Shown piece by piece: positions 1 through 9,466 of a stretch of DNA of 64,000 bases. A program made the position numbers and the translations under genes. The stretch comes from Orychophragmus violaceus (taxonomy: Eukaryota > Streptophyta > Magnoliopsida > Brassicales > Brassicaceae). Each line of letters opens with the position of its first letter. Position 1 is the first letter of the stretch. The DNA is taken from the NCBI GenBank assembly GCA_030180135.1, contig CM058235.1, positions 94,049,006 to 94,113,005 on the forward strand. Direction: 5' to 3'. The notes under the pieces are model-generated. The model did no database searches, was not told where the DNA came from, and saw only the letters and a program-made list of their open reading frames with translations.

Positions 1-1380
1 CAGCCGGCGAACGGGCCGATCGCATGGATCGCACGAACGCGATCGCATGGATCACGTCCCGTCGCGCCTCGGCATCGTCCCGCCTGACCCGAGCTCGTCC
101 GACCGTCCCGATCACACGCAAGCGTCCCGTCCGGCAATCCGAGCGTCTCGATCTCGGATCGAGCATGCGGCTTGCGGCTGGACGGCTCTTGCTCGACCGG
201 TTAGGGTTTTTGGGTGTAATTGGGCCGATTCGATTTCGGTTAGGTGGTTCGGTTCAAAACTTAATTAAAATCATTCGTTCTGGTTTAATAAACAGATTTT
301 AATAATTTTATTAAATCTGGTTAAACCGGGATAAGAAATCCAATGTCGAAAGAAATATTGGATTTAGTGCCTAAACCAGGAATTTCTAATTTGATTTGGT
401 TGGACCAAATAAATTGAGAAATTCCGGTTTAGTAAATAACCGGTTGACAATTGTGGTCGTCGTAGTAATTAAAACTTGGTTAGACCAGTTTTAATGAACC
501 AGACCGGTTATGTCAATTAATTGGACAATTGGGTCATGTCTTGGACATGGACCAATTCTTGGGCCTCGGGCCAAGAAGTTAAAACAATTGGGCCAGTTAA
601 TTGAGTCTTTCTTCAGATTAATTTAAAATCTATTTTATAAAATTATAAAGTCGTTTTTAAATTAAAGTTTCCGAAATTTTGAAATTAGAAAGTTTCTTAA
701 AATAGAATTTTCTGAATTTGCGGGTTTTGGATTTTAAAGAAATTTCTAAAGTTAGAAAGTTTCCGGTTTTAGAAAATTTCCAATTTTAGAAAGTTTCCAA
801 AAATAGTAGGTTTCCATAAATAGAAAGTTTCCCGAAATAGTAATCTTCTATTTTGTGAATGAATTTTAATAAACCTACGAACCTCAAATAATATCAAGCG
901 TTGGATGTCTTGTCCAGGCTATGTCAGCTGTCAAAGCCCATTCAATTGCATTCATGGCCTTACAGTGTGAGGATGTCTGCTTTTGCGTGGGTAAGACGGT
1001 TTGTGATTCATAAATGTCATTGGGAGTCCCAGACATTAATGATTACATGACTGTATAGTCCGGTTTTCTTGACTAGGCCATCGGGAGTCCCGGGCCTTGA
1101 GACATCAGAGTGGATTGGGCCTCGGGCCCAGATTCACAACCAAGAGTTATATCACGGATATAATTAGCCGATATAGGGCTTACCGATATAAGCTAAGGTT
1201 GGGTGACGGCCAGTGGCCCACTTTAATTTTAGTTATATGTGGATCTTGGAATCATTATATTCTATTGAGGGTAACTTAGGTTATTGAATATAATGCGTGA
1301 TTAATCATATTATACTTTAATACGAGATTAGTCATTTTGAACATAATAACTAATAACCTTTTTATTTATATATTTCAGAT
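1..1380 (+). other. copia A untranslated leader
   Basis: There is no credible gene here. The first 200 bp are GC-rich with repeated GATCGC-type words; the rest is AT-rich and studded with ACCGG/CCGGTT words. Positions 1080-1145 contain a CATCGGGAGTCCCGGGCCTT block that is nearly identical, in inverted orientation, to the copia B leader near 19,460-19,490. The small open frames in this stretch have no recognisable domain. Confidence 0.8.
680..850 (+). repeat. Degenerate AGAAAGTTTCC motif cluster in the copia leader
   Basis: The word AGAAAGTTTCC or a close variant recurs at least five times, separated by AT-rich spacers. A comparable run of GAAAC/GAAAGTTT words appears on the opposite strand in the copia B leader (about 19,690-19,790). 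It may be a cis-regulatory repeat or simply slippage-prone sequence; the sequence alone does not decide. Confidence 0.5.
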
Positions 1381-4300
1381 ATGACTACTACAAGCACACA
1401 AAACACATTCTCGATCCGGTCTGTTCTCGAGAAGGAGAAGCTGACTGGAACGAACTTCCTGACATGGTCAAGGAACTTGAGGCTGGTCCTCAAGCAGGAG
1501 AAGAAGGATTATGTCCTTCGAGATCCCCTCCCCGAGAGGCCTCTTGCCAATGCTGCCAGGACTCTGCACAATGCTTGGGAAAAGCATTCGTCAGATGAAA
1601 ATGATGTTTATTGCCTGATGTTGGTGACAATGACTCCTGAGCTGCAAAAACAGTTCGAAAGTGTATTGTCTCCCATCGAGATCATGGCAAGCCTGAAATC
1701 GCTTTTTCAGGAGCAGGCTAGGACTGAGAGGTTCCAGACAGTTAAGAACCTCTTGGACTGTAAGTTGGCTGCGAATGCGGCAGTGAGTCCTCATGTCTTG
1801 AAGATGATGGGTTATCTCGATCATCTTCAGAAACTCGACTGCCCAATCAGCCAGGAACTTGCCTGCGACATCATTCTGCAGTCTTTACCTGCAAGCTATG
1901 ATCAGTTCATTCTGAACTTTAACATGCATGGCTTGAGTAAGACACTGCCTGAGCTTCACGGAATGCTCAAGACTGCAGAGCCCAACTTGAAGAAAACCGC
2001 CAAGGACCCCAATGTGCTTATGGTACAAAAGGGCAAGGGGTTTAAGAAGTCTTCTGCTAAGGATAAAGGAAAGGCCAAGGGTGTCCAAGTCGCGGACAAA
2101 GACACGCCAAAGCCCAAGCCCAAGTCCAAGGCTGGGCCTACTGACATGTGCAGGTTCTGCAAAGAACTGGGGCATTGGAGAAGAGATTGTAAGAAATTCC
2201 AGGAAGGTCTAAAGGAATTAAAGAAGAAGACTTTCGAGACTTCTTCATCAGGTATTTTTGTTATAGAAGTTAATACAACTACTTCTGATAATACCTCATG
2301 GGTCATGGATACTGGTTGTGGGGCTCATATTTGTACTAATATGCAGGCACTCAGCAACAGTAGAAGGCTGAAGCAAGGACAAGTGGAGCTACGAGTTGGG
2401 AATGGAGCGAAAGTTTCAGCACTAGCTGTAGGCACATACTTGTTGTCTTTACCTTCGGGATTGATTTTAGAACTGAATAATTGTTATTTTGTACCTGCTA
2501 TAAGCAGAAATATTATTTCAATTTCTTTGTTGGATTTGGAAGGTTATGATTTTTCAGTTAAGAATAAATTATGTTCCTTCAATCGCAACAATTTGTTCAA
2601 TGGTTCTGCCCCTCTTACGAATGGGCTTTACATACTCGATCAATCCGCGCCAATTTATAACATTAATACAAAACGGTTTAAACCTAATGAGGAAAACCGA
2701 ACGTTTCTATGGCATTGTCGTTTAGGGCACATCAGCGAGAAACGCATCAAGAGGCTCCATTCGAATGGACTTCTTGGCTCATTTGACTTTGAGTCATGTG
2801 AGAAATGCGAATCCTGCATGATGGGCAAAATGACACGGGCCCCCTTTAATAAACCTAACGAGAGGGCCAGTGACTTATTGGGCCTGATACACACTGATGT
2901 GTGTGGCCCAATGTCCACAAATGCAAGAGGAAACTATCAGTACTTCATTACCTTCACTGATGATTTCAGTAGGTATGGATATGTTTATTTAATGAAACAT
3001 AAGTCTGAATCTTTTGAGAAGTTCAGAGAATTCCAAAATGAAGTACAGAACCAACTTGGCAAAAGCATTAAGGCTCTTCGGTCCGACCGAGGAGGAGAAT
3101 ACTTAAGCCAAGAATTCAGTGATCATCTGAGAGAGTGTGGGATCGTATCCCAACTCACTCCTCCTGGAACACCTCAATGGAATGGTGTGTCTGAGAGGAG
3201 AAATCGGACCTTATTGGATATGGTTCGATCTATGATGAGTCACACAGACCTTCCAATATCCCTTTGGGGATATGCTCTGCTAACAGCAGTGTTCACTCTA
3301 AACAGAGCGCCATCAAAAGCAGTAGCAAAGACACCATATGAATTATGGACTGGAGAAGCTCCAGTGCTGTCTTATCTCAGAATTTGGGGTTGTGAAGCCT
3401 ATGTCAAGAGATTAATCTCAGACAAGCTTACACCAAAATCTGACAAATGCTACTTCATTGGTTATCCACGGGAAACCAAGGCTTATTACTTCTATCTACG
3501 TTCCGAGAACAAGATTTTTGTTGCCCGGGATTGTAACTTTCTTGAGAGGGAGTTTCTCTCTAAGAAAGACAGTGGGAGTAAGGTACTGCTTGAAGAAATT
3601 CAAGATGAACAGGATACTGCTCAACCTAATGAGGAAGAGCAGCAGGAGGACCTACAAGAAATTGTAGAGCCTGAACCTGTAGTACCAGAAGTTCGAAGAT
3701 CCGGGAGGATCCGTCACGAACCCGAGAGAAATCAAGGATTCCTCGTGACTAACTGTCATGATCTTCTGATCATTGATGGTGATGAACCATCGAACTTCAA
3801 TCAAGCCATGATGGGCCCAGATTCCTCTAAGTGGCGCAAGGCCACTGATTCCGAAATGGACTCCATGTCGGTCAACCAAGTATTTTCGTTGGTTGACTTA
3901 CCCGCTGGTGTAAAAGCCATCGAGTGCAAATGGATCTTCAAGAAGAAGATTGACGTGGATGGAAATGTCCAGATTTATAAAGCCAGGTTGGTGGCAAAAG
4001 GTTTCAGACAAGTTCACGGTGTGGACTACGATGAAACCTATTCACCGGTGGCTATGATGAAATCTATTCGGATTCTACTAGCAACTGCAGCTTTTCATGA
4101 TTATGAAATTTGGCAGATGGACGTGAAAACCGCCTTCCTGAATGGTATTCTGGAAGAGGATGTGTATATGACACAACCTGACGGTTACATAGATCCGAAG
4201 AATGCTGGGAAAGTATGCAAGCTTCATAAATCCATTTATGGACTGAAGCAAGCATCGAGGAGCTGGAATCTTCGTTTTGATGAAGCGATCAAGCAATTTG

Positions 4301-5358
4301 ACTTCATCAGAAACGAAGAAGAACAATGCGTGTATAAGAAATCTAGTGGGAGCAAGATTGTATTTCTTATTCTGTATGTCGATGACATACTACTTCTCGG
4401 AAACGACGTTCCAATGCTGAAGTCTGTAAAAGACTGGCTTGGAAGTTGTTTTTCCATGAAAGACATGGGTGAAGCCGCATACGTTCTTGGAATTAGGATC
4501 TATCGGGATAGACCTAAGAGGCTGATAGGCTTGTGTCAAGACTCATACATTGACAAAGTCCTACAAAGATTCAGCATGAAAGATTCCAAGAAGGGCTTCA
4601 CGCCAATGGTGCATGGCACAACGCTAAGCAAGAAGCAGAGCCCTACGTCGGCTGCTGAGCTTGAGCGCATGAAGAATATTCCTTATGCATCTGCAATAGG
4701 ATCTGTCATGTATGCCATGATCTGTACTCGTCCTGATGTTGCTTATGCATTGAGCATGACGAGTAGATACCAGTCAAATCCAGGTGAAAACCATTGGATT
4801 GCCGTAAAGAATATCTTGAGGTATCTAAGACATACTAAGGATAAGTTCTTAGTGTACGGTGGAAGTGATGTGCTTAAAGTCAGTGGATTCACGGACGCAA
4901 GTTTCCAGACAGACACAGATGATTTCCGGTCACAGTCCGGTTATGTCTTTTGTCTGAATGGCGGTGCAGTAAGTTGGAGAAGCTCCAAGCAGGACACCGT
5001 TGCTGATTCCACTACAGAAGCTGAATATATCGCCGCCTCGGAAGCAGCGAAGGAAGCTGTTTGGATACGAAAGTTCATTATGGAACTAGGTGTGATACCA
5101 GATGCGGCTGAGCCTCTGGCACTGTTTTGTGACAACAATGGTGCTATAGCTCAGGCAAAGGAACCAAGATCACACCAGAAATCCAAGCATGTTCAAAGAA
5201 GATATCACTTGATACGTGACATCATTAATAGAAAGGAAGTCAAGATCAGCCGAGTTCCGACAGATGATAATGTCGCTGATCCGTTGACAAAGCCACTCCC
5301 AAGGCCTAAGCTCGAGTTCCTAACTGAAGCTGTAGGCATTAGAAACATTGAAATGTAA
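1381..5358 (+). CDS. Ty1/copia gag-pol polyprotein (intact)
   Basis: This is a single uninterrupted frame of 1,325 codons. Domains in order: a copia-type gag (roughly residues 1-250) and a CCHC zinc knuckle starting at C257 (CRFCKELGHWRRDC). The aspartic protease has DTG at 310-312. A GAG pre-integrase motif lies near 443 (WHCRLGHIS). The integrase core shows the D-D-35-E residues D506, D569 and E605. The reverse transcriptase carries YVDD at 999-1002. Near the C-terminus is an RNase H domain with its TDAS, TEAEY and CDNN motifs. The order protease-integrase-RT-RNase H is diagnostic of Ty1/copia. Length and motifs match functional family members and no frameshift or stop is visible, so the protein could be active. 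ATG 1381 is the first in-frame start and aligns with the degenerate start of copia B gag. Confidence 0.97.
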   Translation: MTTTSTQNTFSIRSVLEKEKLTGTNFLTWSRNLRLVLKQEKKDYVLRDPLPERPLANAARTLHNAWEKHSSDENDVYCLMLVTMTPELQKQFESVLSPIEIMASLKSLFQEQARTERFQTVKNLLDCKLAANAAVSPHVLKMMGYLDHLQKLDCPISQELACDIILQSLPASYDQFILNFNMHGLSKTLPELHGMLKTAEPNLKKTAKDPNVLMVQKGKGFKKSSAKDKGKAKGVQVADKDTPKPKPKSKAGPTDMCRFCKELGHWRRDCKKFQEGLKELKKKTFETSSSGIFVIEVNTTTSDNTSWVMDTGCGAHICTNMQALSNSRRLKQGQVELRVGNGAKVSALAVGTYLLSLPSGLILELNNCYFVPAISRNIISISLLDLEGYDFSVKNKLCSFNRNNLFNGSAPLTNGLYILDQSAPIYNINTKRFKPNEENRTFLWHCRLGHISEKRIKRLHSNGLLGSFDFESCEKCESCMMGKMTRAPFNKPNERASDLLGLIHTDVCGPMSTNARGNYQYFITFTDDFSRYGYVYLMKHKSESFEKFREFQNEVQNQLGKSIKALRSDRGGEYLSQEFSDHLRECGIVSQLTPPGTPQWNGVSERRNRTLLDMVRSMMSHTDLPISLWGYALLTAVFTLNRAPSKAVAKTPYELWTGEAPVLSYLRIWGCEAYVKRLISDKLTPKSDKCYFIGYPRETKAYYFYLRSENKIFVARDCNFLEREFLSKKDSGSKVLLEEIQDEQDTAQPNEEEQQEDLQEIVEPEPVVPEVRRSGRIRHEPERNQGFLVTNCHDLLIIDGDEPSNFNQAMMGPDSSKWRKATDSEMDSMSVNQVFSLVDLPAGVKAIECKWIFKKKIDVDGNVQIYKARLVAKGFRQVHGVDYDETYSPVAMMKSIRILLATAAFHDYEIWQMDVKTAFLNGILEEDVYMTQPDGYIDPKNAGKVCKLHKSIYGLKQASRSWNLRFDEAIKQFDFIRNEEEQCVYKKSSGSKIVFLILYVDDILLLGNDVPMLKSVKDWLGSCFSMKDMGEAAYVLGIRIYRDRPKRLIGLCQDSYIDKVLQRFSMKDSKKGFTPMVHGTTLSKKQSPTSAAELERMKNIPYASAIGSVMYAMICTRPDVAYALSMTSRYQSNPGENHWIAVKNILRYLRHTKDKFLVYGGSDVLKVSGFTDASFQTDTDDFRSQSGYVFCLNGGAVSWRSSKQDTVADSTTEAEYIAASEAAKEAVWIRKFIMELGVIPDAAEPLALFCDNNGAIAQAKEPRSHQKSKHVQRRYHLIRDIINRKEVKISRVPTDDNVADPLTKPLPRPKLEFLTEAVGIRNIEM

Positions 5359-6212
5359 TCTAAATTTGAGTGGGAGTTTTGTGAGCTTTATTTTAGTTAT
5401 TTGATATGTTCTTGTAAAACATTATTTTATGTTTTAATGAAATTATTATTTCAAGATTATTTTAACTGTGATGAAATAATCGTTCCAAAATGATATGAAC
5501 CATTTTATAGGTCATCGAAGTAAATGACTTGATCTTGAGTCATCAAAGTCATTTAGCTTGATCATGAGACCCTATATTTGATAGATGTATTATATCATCC
5601 CGTCCCCAGTCGAAGGTTGTTGAAATTGGAACATCAACGACCGTGTGAGACTGGATTGGTACGTGACTTATGACAAAGTCTCGGTGTGTCATAGATGCGC
5701 GGCATCAAAGTCAGTACATAGGTGTATGTTGGGAACATACGACCGGACAAGACCCGCTTATAAGAACTCTTCAGGATATTTATATCTGTGTCATAAGAGA
5801 TTCTTACTACGACTATAGAGTATAGTCCTTAGACCTGAGTTCACATGCATGTGACTGCACATGGACTGATGTACTTTGATCATTGTCTAACGCTATCATT
5901 CTGTGATAGCTATAAGGACCTTGTTTGGGTACATCATGAAATGAGTAGTTCACAGTGATGGAACAAGATGAGATTTGTCCCTCCAATATAAATGGAGTGA
6001 ATATCTCTAGGCCAATCGGAGATTTGAATACTGGAAAACGCATGGCCATGCTCAAACGGACTTTCCCGAGTCGTTTGGATTGTCAGTATCAAATCAGAGT
6101 CCGATGAACAAGATTAGGCTTTATAAGGATGACACCAATCTTGCCTTATGACTAATCGAGATATTGAGACAAAAGGATTATGAATACAGAGATTCCAGTA
6201 CAAGTGGGAGAT
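5359..6212 (+). other. copia A 3' untranslated region with polypurine tract
   Basis: No gene is visible. The stretch ends in a purine-rich tract, CAAGTGGGAGAT (6201-6212), directly abutting the LTR, where plus-strand DNA synthesis is expected to start. The equivalent sequence of copia B lies at 14944-15787 in inverted orientation and is clearly related. Confidence 0.75.
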
Positions 6213-6843
6213 TGTTGGAATTGTGTCCAGTAATCTCGGTACTGTCTCTAGAAAGTAAGAGTATGTCAAAGATCAGACATAAGTCATATAATGCTGGGGA
6301 TCATGATGGCTTGCTAGAGTCCGCTCATGATCTATAAGTCTTGGACTTATTGCCTTTATTATATGATCCCATATGGGTCACACGCCTAAGCTAACAGGAA
6401 AATGTATTGGAACGGCTTAGCAGAAGTACGACAAAAGTGCCAGGCATTTGTCGTACTAAGAGAGAAAGATTAATGGGTCTGATTAAATGGGATTTAATCA
6501 GATTGGGACCAAAAGCCCATTAGGGAAAAGAGAAGGCTTTTAATGACTAAAAGCCAAGTCTTTTCTCCCTAACCCTAACACCCAGCCGCGGCCTCTCTCT
6601 CTCCCTCTGCGCCTCTCTTCCTCGTGGTCTAGCAGCCATTCCTGTGATCGCGTGTGTGAACCTCTGGAGGATTCATCCCTCGGTGCATCTATCTGATCTC
6701 TGACCTGTTCTATTCCTTCCGCTGCAACAAACAGGTAAAAGGTGAGATCATGTTATGTTTCTATTCAAGAGAACCTAGATCTGTATGTTTAGGTTGAGAT
6801 GAATCTGTGAATTACATCAGGATCAACTAAACGAATCCCAACA
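6213..6843 (+). repeat. copia A 3' LTR
   Basis: The 631-bp repeat begins TGTTGG and ends CCAACA, a perfect 6-bp terminal inverted repeat, immediately after the polypurine tract. It shares recognisable blocks with the copia B LTR, for example around the GCTCATGATCTATAAGT segment, but the two are clearly diverged. Confidence 0.9.
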
Positions 6844-6941
6844 CATCACACCTCATTATTTTGGCTAGAGTTGTAATTTTTAGTGCCACATAGAGCTATT
6901 TGTATCTAGAAAAAAGTATGTTTTTATGTATTCCTAAACAC

Positions 6942-7064
6942 CCCAAAAAATTTGAATATGAATGAATACCTTTAAAAAACAAAATATGTGGAGTATATAT
7001 GTTTGTATATACTCCACATATTTTGTTTTTTTTAAGGTATTCATTCATATTCAAATTTTTTGGG
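6942..7064. repeat. Near-perfect 59-bp inverted repeat (hairpin)
   Basis: The left arm (6942-6999) and right arm (7006-7064) are reverse complements except for a small difference in one A/T run, with a 6-bp loop (TGTTTG). The right arm runs directly into the 5' end of the LINE fragment. It could be a small foldback element or an inverted duplication made during LINE integration. No flanking duplication was found. Confidence 0.85.
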
Positions 7065-8118
7065 AAAGTAGCTGGATTTGGAAAAGTCTATGCAAGTTGA
7101 AGCCGTTAGCTCGTCAATTCGTTTTCTGCGAAATTGGATCAGGTTTAACGGGGAGTTTTTGGTTCAATGATTGGACGGGTCTTGGTCCACTTATGGACTT
7201 GACGGGTGACCAAGGTCCGAGAGTGACTGGGATTCAGGTGAATGCGGTGGTCGCAGATGCTTGGAGGAATATTTTTTGGACGTTAACGTCTTCTCGCAGT
7301 CGGCATCCAATCATCTCTCTGCTCATCTCCTGTCTTCCTGCCCCTGATATGGTTAATCCGAGCTTGGAAGATGATCATTTTCTGTGGAAGATAGGAGACA
7401 ACATACCTTCGACCAGATTCTCAACCGCTAAGGTTTGGGATTTCTTGAACCCTCAAGGACTGGTGGTTGATTGGTATGATGCTGTGTGGTTTAAAAATTC
7501 TATCCCAAAACATGCCTTTATATCATGGATAGCGGCTAGAGATAGGCTTGCGACGCGGGATAGATTGAGAGCGTGGGGACTAACTGTCCCGGAGGTTTGT
7601 CCGTTATGTAACGTTCTTCCGGAATCACGTCAACACCTTTTCTTCGATTGTACTTATAGCTCGGAAGTTTGGTCTTTCTTCTCCTCTAGACTCCATGTCT
7701 CACCTCCGGGTTTGTTTGAAGATGGACTTAGATGGTTGAAAGACCCAATTAGCAATCGACATCACAAATTTATATTGCGTCTAGCGTTTCAGGCAGCTTT
7801 ATATTCGATTTGGAAGGAACGTAATCAAAGGATCCACTCCTCAGTCTTGCGATCGGCCACCAGCTTAATTGCTGAGATAAAGGGTCTGATCAGGTGCAAG
7901 CTTCTTCCTCTGGCAAGAGACGATGGCGATTCTCTTAATGTGGTCTCGGTCCTTCAAGCATGGATCAATTTATTTGGTTAAAGTTTGTAATCTTATTTAG
8001 TAGGCCTCTCGTCTTTGACGATCGTTTGTACTTTTCCCTTGGCATCTTTAGATGCAATTTGAATTAATAAAATAAGTTTTGGAAAAAAAAAAAAAAAGAA
8101 AAAAAAAAAAAAAAAAAC
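7057..8118 (+). mobile_element. 5'-truncated LINE (non-LTR retrotransposon)
   Basis: Only the 3' end of a LINE is present: the C-terminal part of ORF2, a 3' untranslated stretch with an AATAAA signal (8066-8071) and a poly(A) tail (8083-8118, one G interruption). Strong 5' truncation and a poly(A) end are hallmarks of target-primed reverse transcription. The 3' end sits about 180 bp beyond the stop of the minus-strand phytocyanin gene. I could not identify a target duplication. Confidence 0.9.
7061..7981 (+). pseudogene. LINE ORF2 C-terminal fragment, zf-RVT domain
   Basis: The LINE-like frame runs from the WESSWIWK motif to the stop at 7981, about 306 codons. It covers the end of the reverse-transcriptase ORF: the FWFNDWTGLGPL motif, then a zinc-binding RT domain (zf-RVT, with CPLCNVLPESRQHLFFDC as the zinc-binding core) and the WKERNQRIH tail. 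The endonuclease and catalytic RT parts are missing. The frame is open upstream to 6962 only because the hairpin arm happens to lack stops, so an ATG there is not meaningful. This is a dead fragment, although no stop interrupts the remaining part, which suggests fairly recent insertion. Confidence 0.9.
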
Positions 8119-8120
8119 TT

Positions 8121-8299
8121 TTACTCGTTCATGAAAATTTTGAGATAATTCGAATTGACGAAAAATGGAGATTCGGATCCGATGAAGAAGGTATAATAAA
8201 TAATTAAGAGAGAATCAAAAGTAAAGTAAAAAAAAAACAATCAAACATTTTTGCTTTTTTGGACAGAGCAAAATAATAAAATATTAAAAAATTGCCATT
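8121..8299 (-). other. 3' flank of the phytocyanin gene
   Basis: AT-rich sequence between the LINE poly(A) tail and the phytocyanin stop codon. It presumably holds that gene's 3' UTR and poly(A) signals. Nothing else is recognised. Confidence 0.5.
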
Positions 8300-8925
8300 T
8301 CACATGATAGCACTGACGACTACAGCGCTGGCCAGCGAAGCAACTAAGATGGAGAATAGCGGCGATGAAGACGAAGATTTCTGAGAGAGAGGGATCGAAC
8401 CAAATGCGTTTTGGTATGAGGGAGCGTCGGCATCGGCGGAAGAGGACGGAGACAAGGCGTCTGCTTCGGCGGAGTAAGTGCCGACGGAGACGAGGAGCTT
8501 CTGGTACTTTTGACAGTGGCCGGGATGTCCGCTGGTGAAGTAAAAGGTTCCGTTTTGGGTGAGGTTGAAGAGAGAGTTGCCGTCGTTCATGTACAAGATT
8601 GGATCTTTGGCGTTGCAGGTCTTGAAATTGGAGGGCGTCACTTGAATCAGTGAATCTTCGCTTGGTGGGTACAAGAACACTGTTTCGTTGCACCAATTAA
8701 TGATTATAGAGATCTGAATTGTGAAGGAGAATGATTGATTGAATACTTACAAAGGGAGTCACCGATCTTGAAAGAGTGAGATTTGGACCATTTGGAGTAG
8801 ACTTTAGCATCAACTGGGATACCCCATGAGTCCAAGTCTCCGACTTTGTGTTGCGTCGAAGACACTTTACCAATCTCTTGTCCTAAGAGTATCAATAACA
8901 ACACCATTACGCTGCTCATTCCCAT
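8300..8925 (-). CDS. ENODL8: Early nodulin-like protein 8 (phytocyanin, GPI-anchored)
   Basis: There are two exons, 8925-8751 and 8679-8300, giving 184 residues. The intron starts GTAAGT and ends CAG, and joining it restores the family motif DSLLFLYPPSEDS across the junction. Domains: a hydrophobic signal peptide (about 1-24, MGMSSVMVLLLILLGQEIG), a plastocyanin-like domain (about 27-125, containing YFTSGHPGHCQKYQKL), a Ser/Pro/Ala-rich stretch, and a hydrophobic C-terminus typical of a GPI-anchor signal. ENODL proteins usually lack the full set of copper ligands and act at the plasma membrane or cell wall, in arabinogalactan-like or transport roles; the exact function is not known from sequence. 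It closely resembles Arabidopsis At1g64640 from memory, including the neighbouring transporter. I chose ATG 8925 because it opens the signal peptide. Confidence 0.93.
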
Positions 8926-8980
8926 CTCTTTCTCTTTCTCTAGATTGGTGGGTGAGTTTTGTTTCTGAAAAGCTTACTTA

Positions 8981-8990
8981 TTATATAAAT
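8981..8990 (-). promoter_or_regulatory. Putative TATA box of the ENODL8-like gene
   Basis: On the minus strand this reads ATTTATATAA, about 55-65 bp upstream of the start codon. A CT-rich strand stretch (GA-rich as transcribed) follows, as in many plant 5' UTRs. The spacing implies a short 5' UTR. Confidence 0.55.
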
Positions 8991-9466
8991 TGATTAGTGA
9001 AGCCAAGGTGTGACGATAGGGGCACATGGCTCCAAGTGGGCAATGTCTGCTTTGTGTATTGTTTCACATGGGCCACCATAAACTCATCAAATTGTACAAG
9101 GGTTTATGTCTACTCTCTCGCGTTGCAATTTCCACCACATATATTAAACAGATACAATCATTCAATTTGAGATCGGTGTTTCTTGTAATTGAAGTTTGAA
9201 ACCAATATGAATGTAAAAGAGTTTGGACTTCCTTTTTAAAACATATCGACTTCTAAAAGTTGTTTTTCTGAGACACAAAAAAGGATTGAAAGAAAAATAA
9301 TGGCCAAAGCCAAAATAAGCTGATAAATGTGCACAGGTTTGAGTGTTGGCTACATCTGGTGAAAGCACAAAATCCAAATATAACTCGCAAGATATTATGG
9401 GTTTGAGTGGAAAGGCTTTATGACGAAAATCATCAAGAGAAAGGAGCAACGGCCTTTACTCTCTTT
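8991..9466 (-). other. Intergenic: ENODL8 promoter and transporter 3' flank
   Basis: This is 476 bp between two minus-strand genes. It must hold the ENODL8-like promoter and the 3' UTR of the transporter. No open frame or element is recognised, and no transposon lies in it, unlike all the surrounding DNA. Confidence 0.6.

Larger units (their letters stand above)
1..6843 (+). mobile_element. Ty1/copia LTR retrotransposon A, 5' LTR beyond left edge
   Basis: The element has a long untranslated leader, one intact gag-pol reading frame (1381-5358), an 854-bp 3' untranslated stretch, a polypurine tract (6201-6212) and a 3' LTR (6213-6843). No copy of the LTR or of a primer-binding site is present in positions 1-1380, so the 5' LTR must lie to the left of the window. 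The 5 bp after the 3' LTR (CATCA, 6844-6848) are the expected right target duplication, but this cannot be verified here. The leader and LTR resemble those of copia B (14297-21492), which makes the two members of related families. With its intact coding region this looks potentially autonomous. Confidence 0.93.

Noticed and set aside
1..1380. 5' LTR of copia A
   Set aside because: I looked for TGTTGG...CCAACA and a TGGTATCAGAGC primer site and found neither; the LTR must be outside the window.
6962..7060. N-terminal extension of the LINE protein starting at ATG 6962
   Set aside because: This part is the hairpin sequence read through; LINE similarity starts at about 7061.
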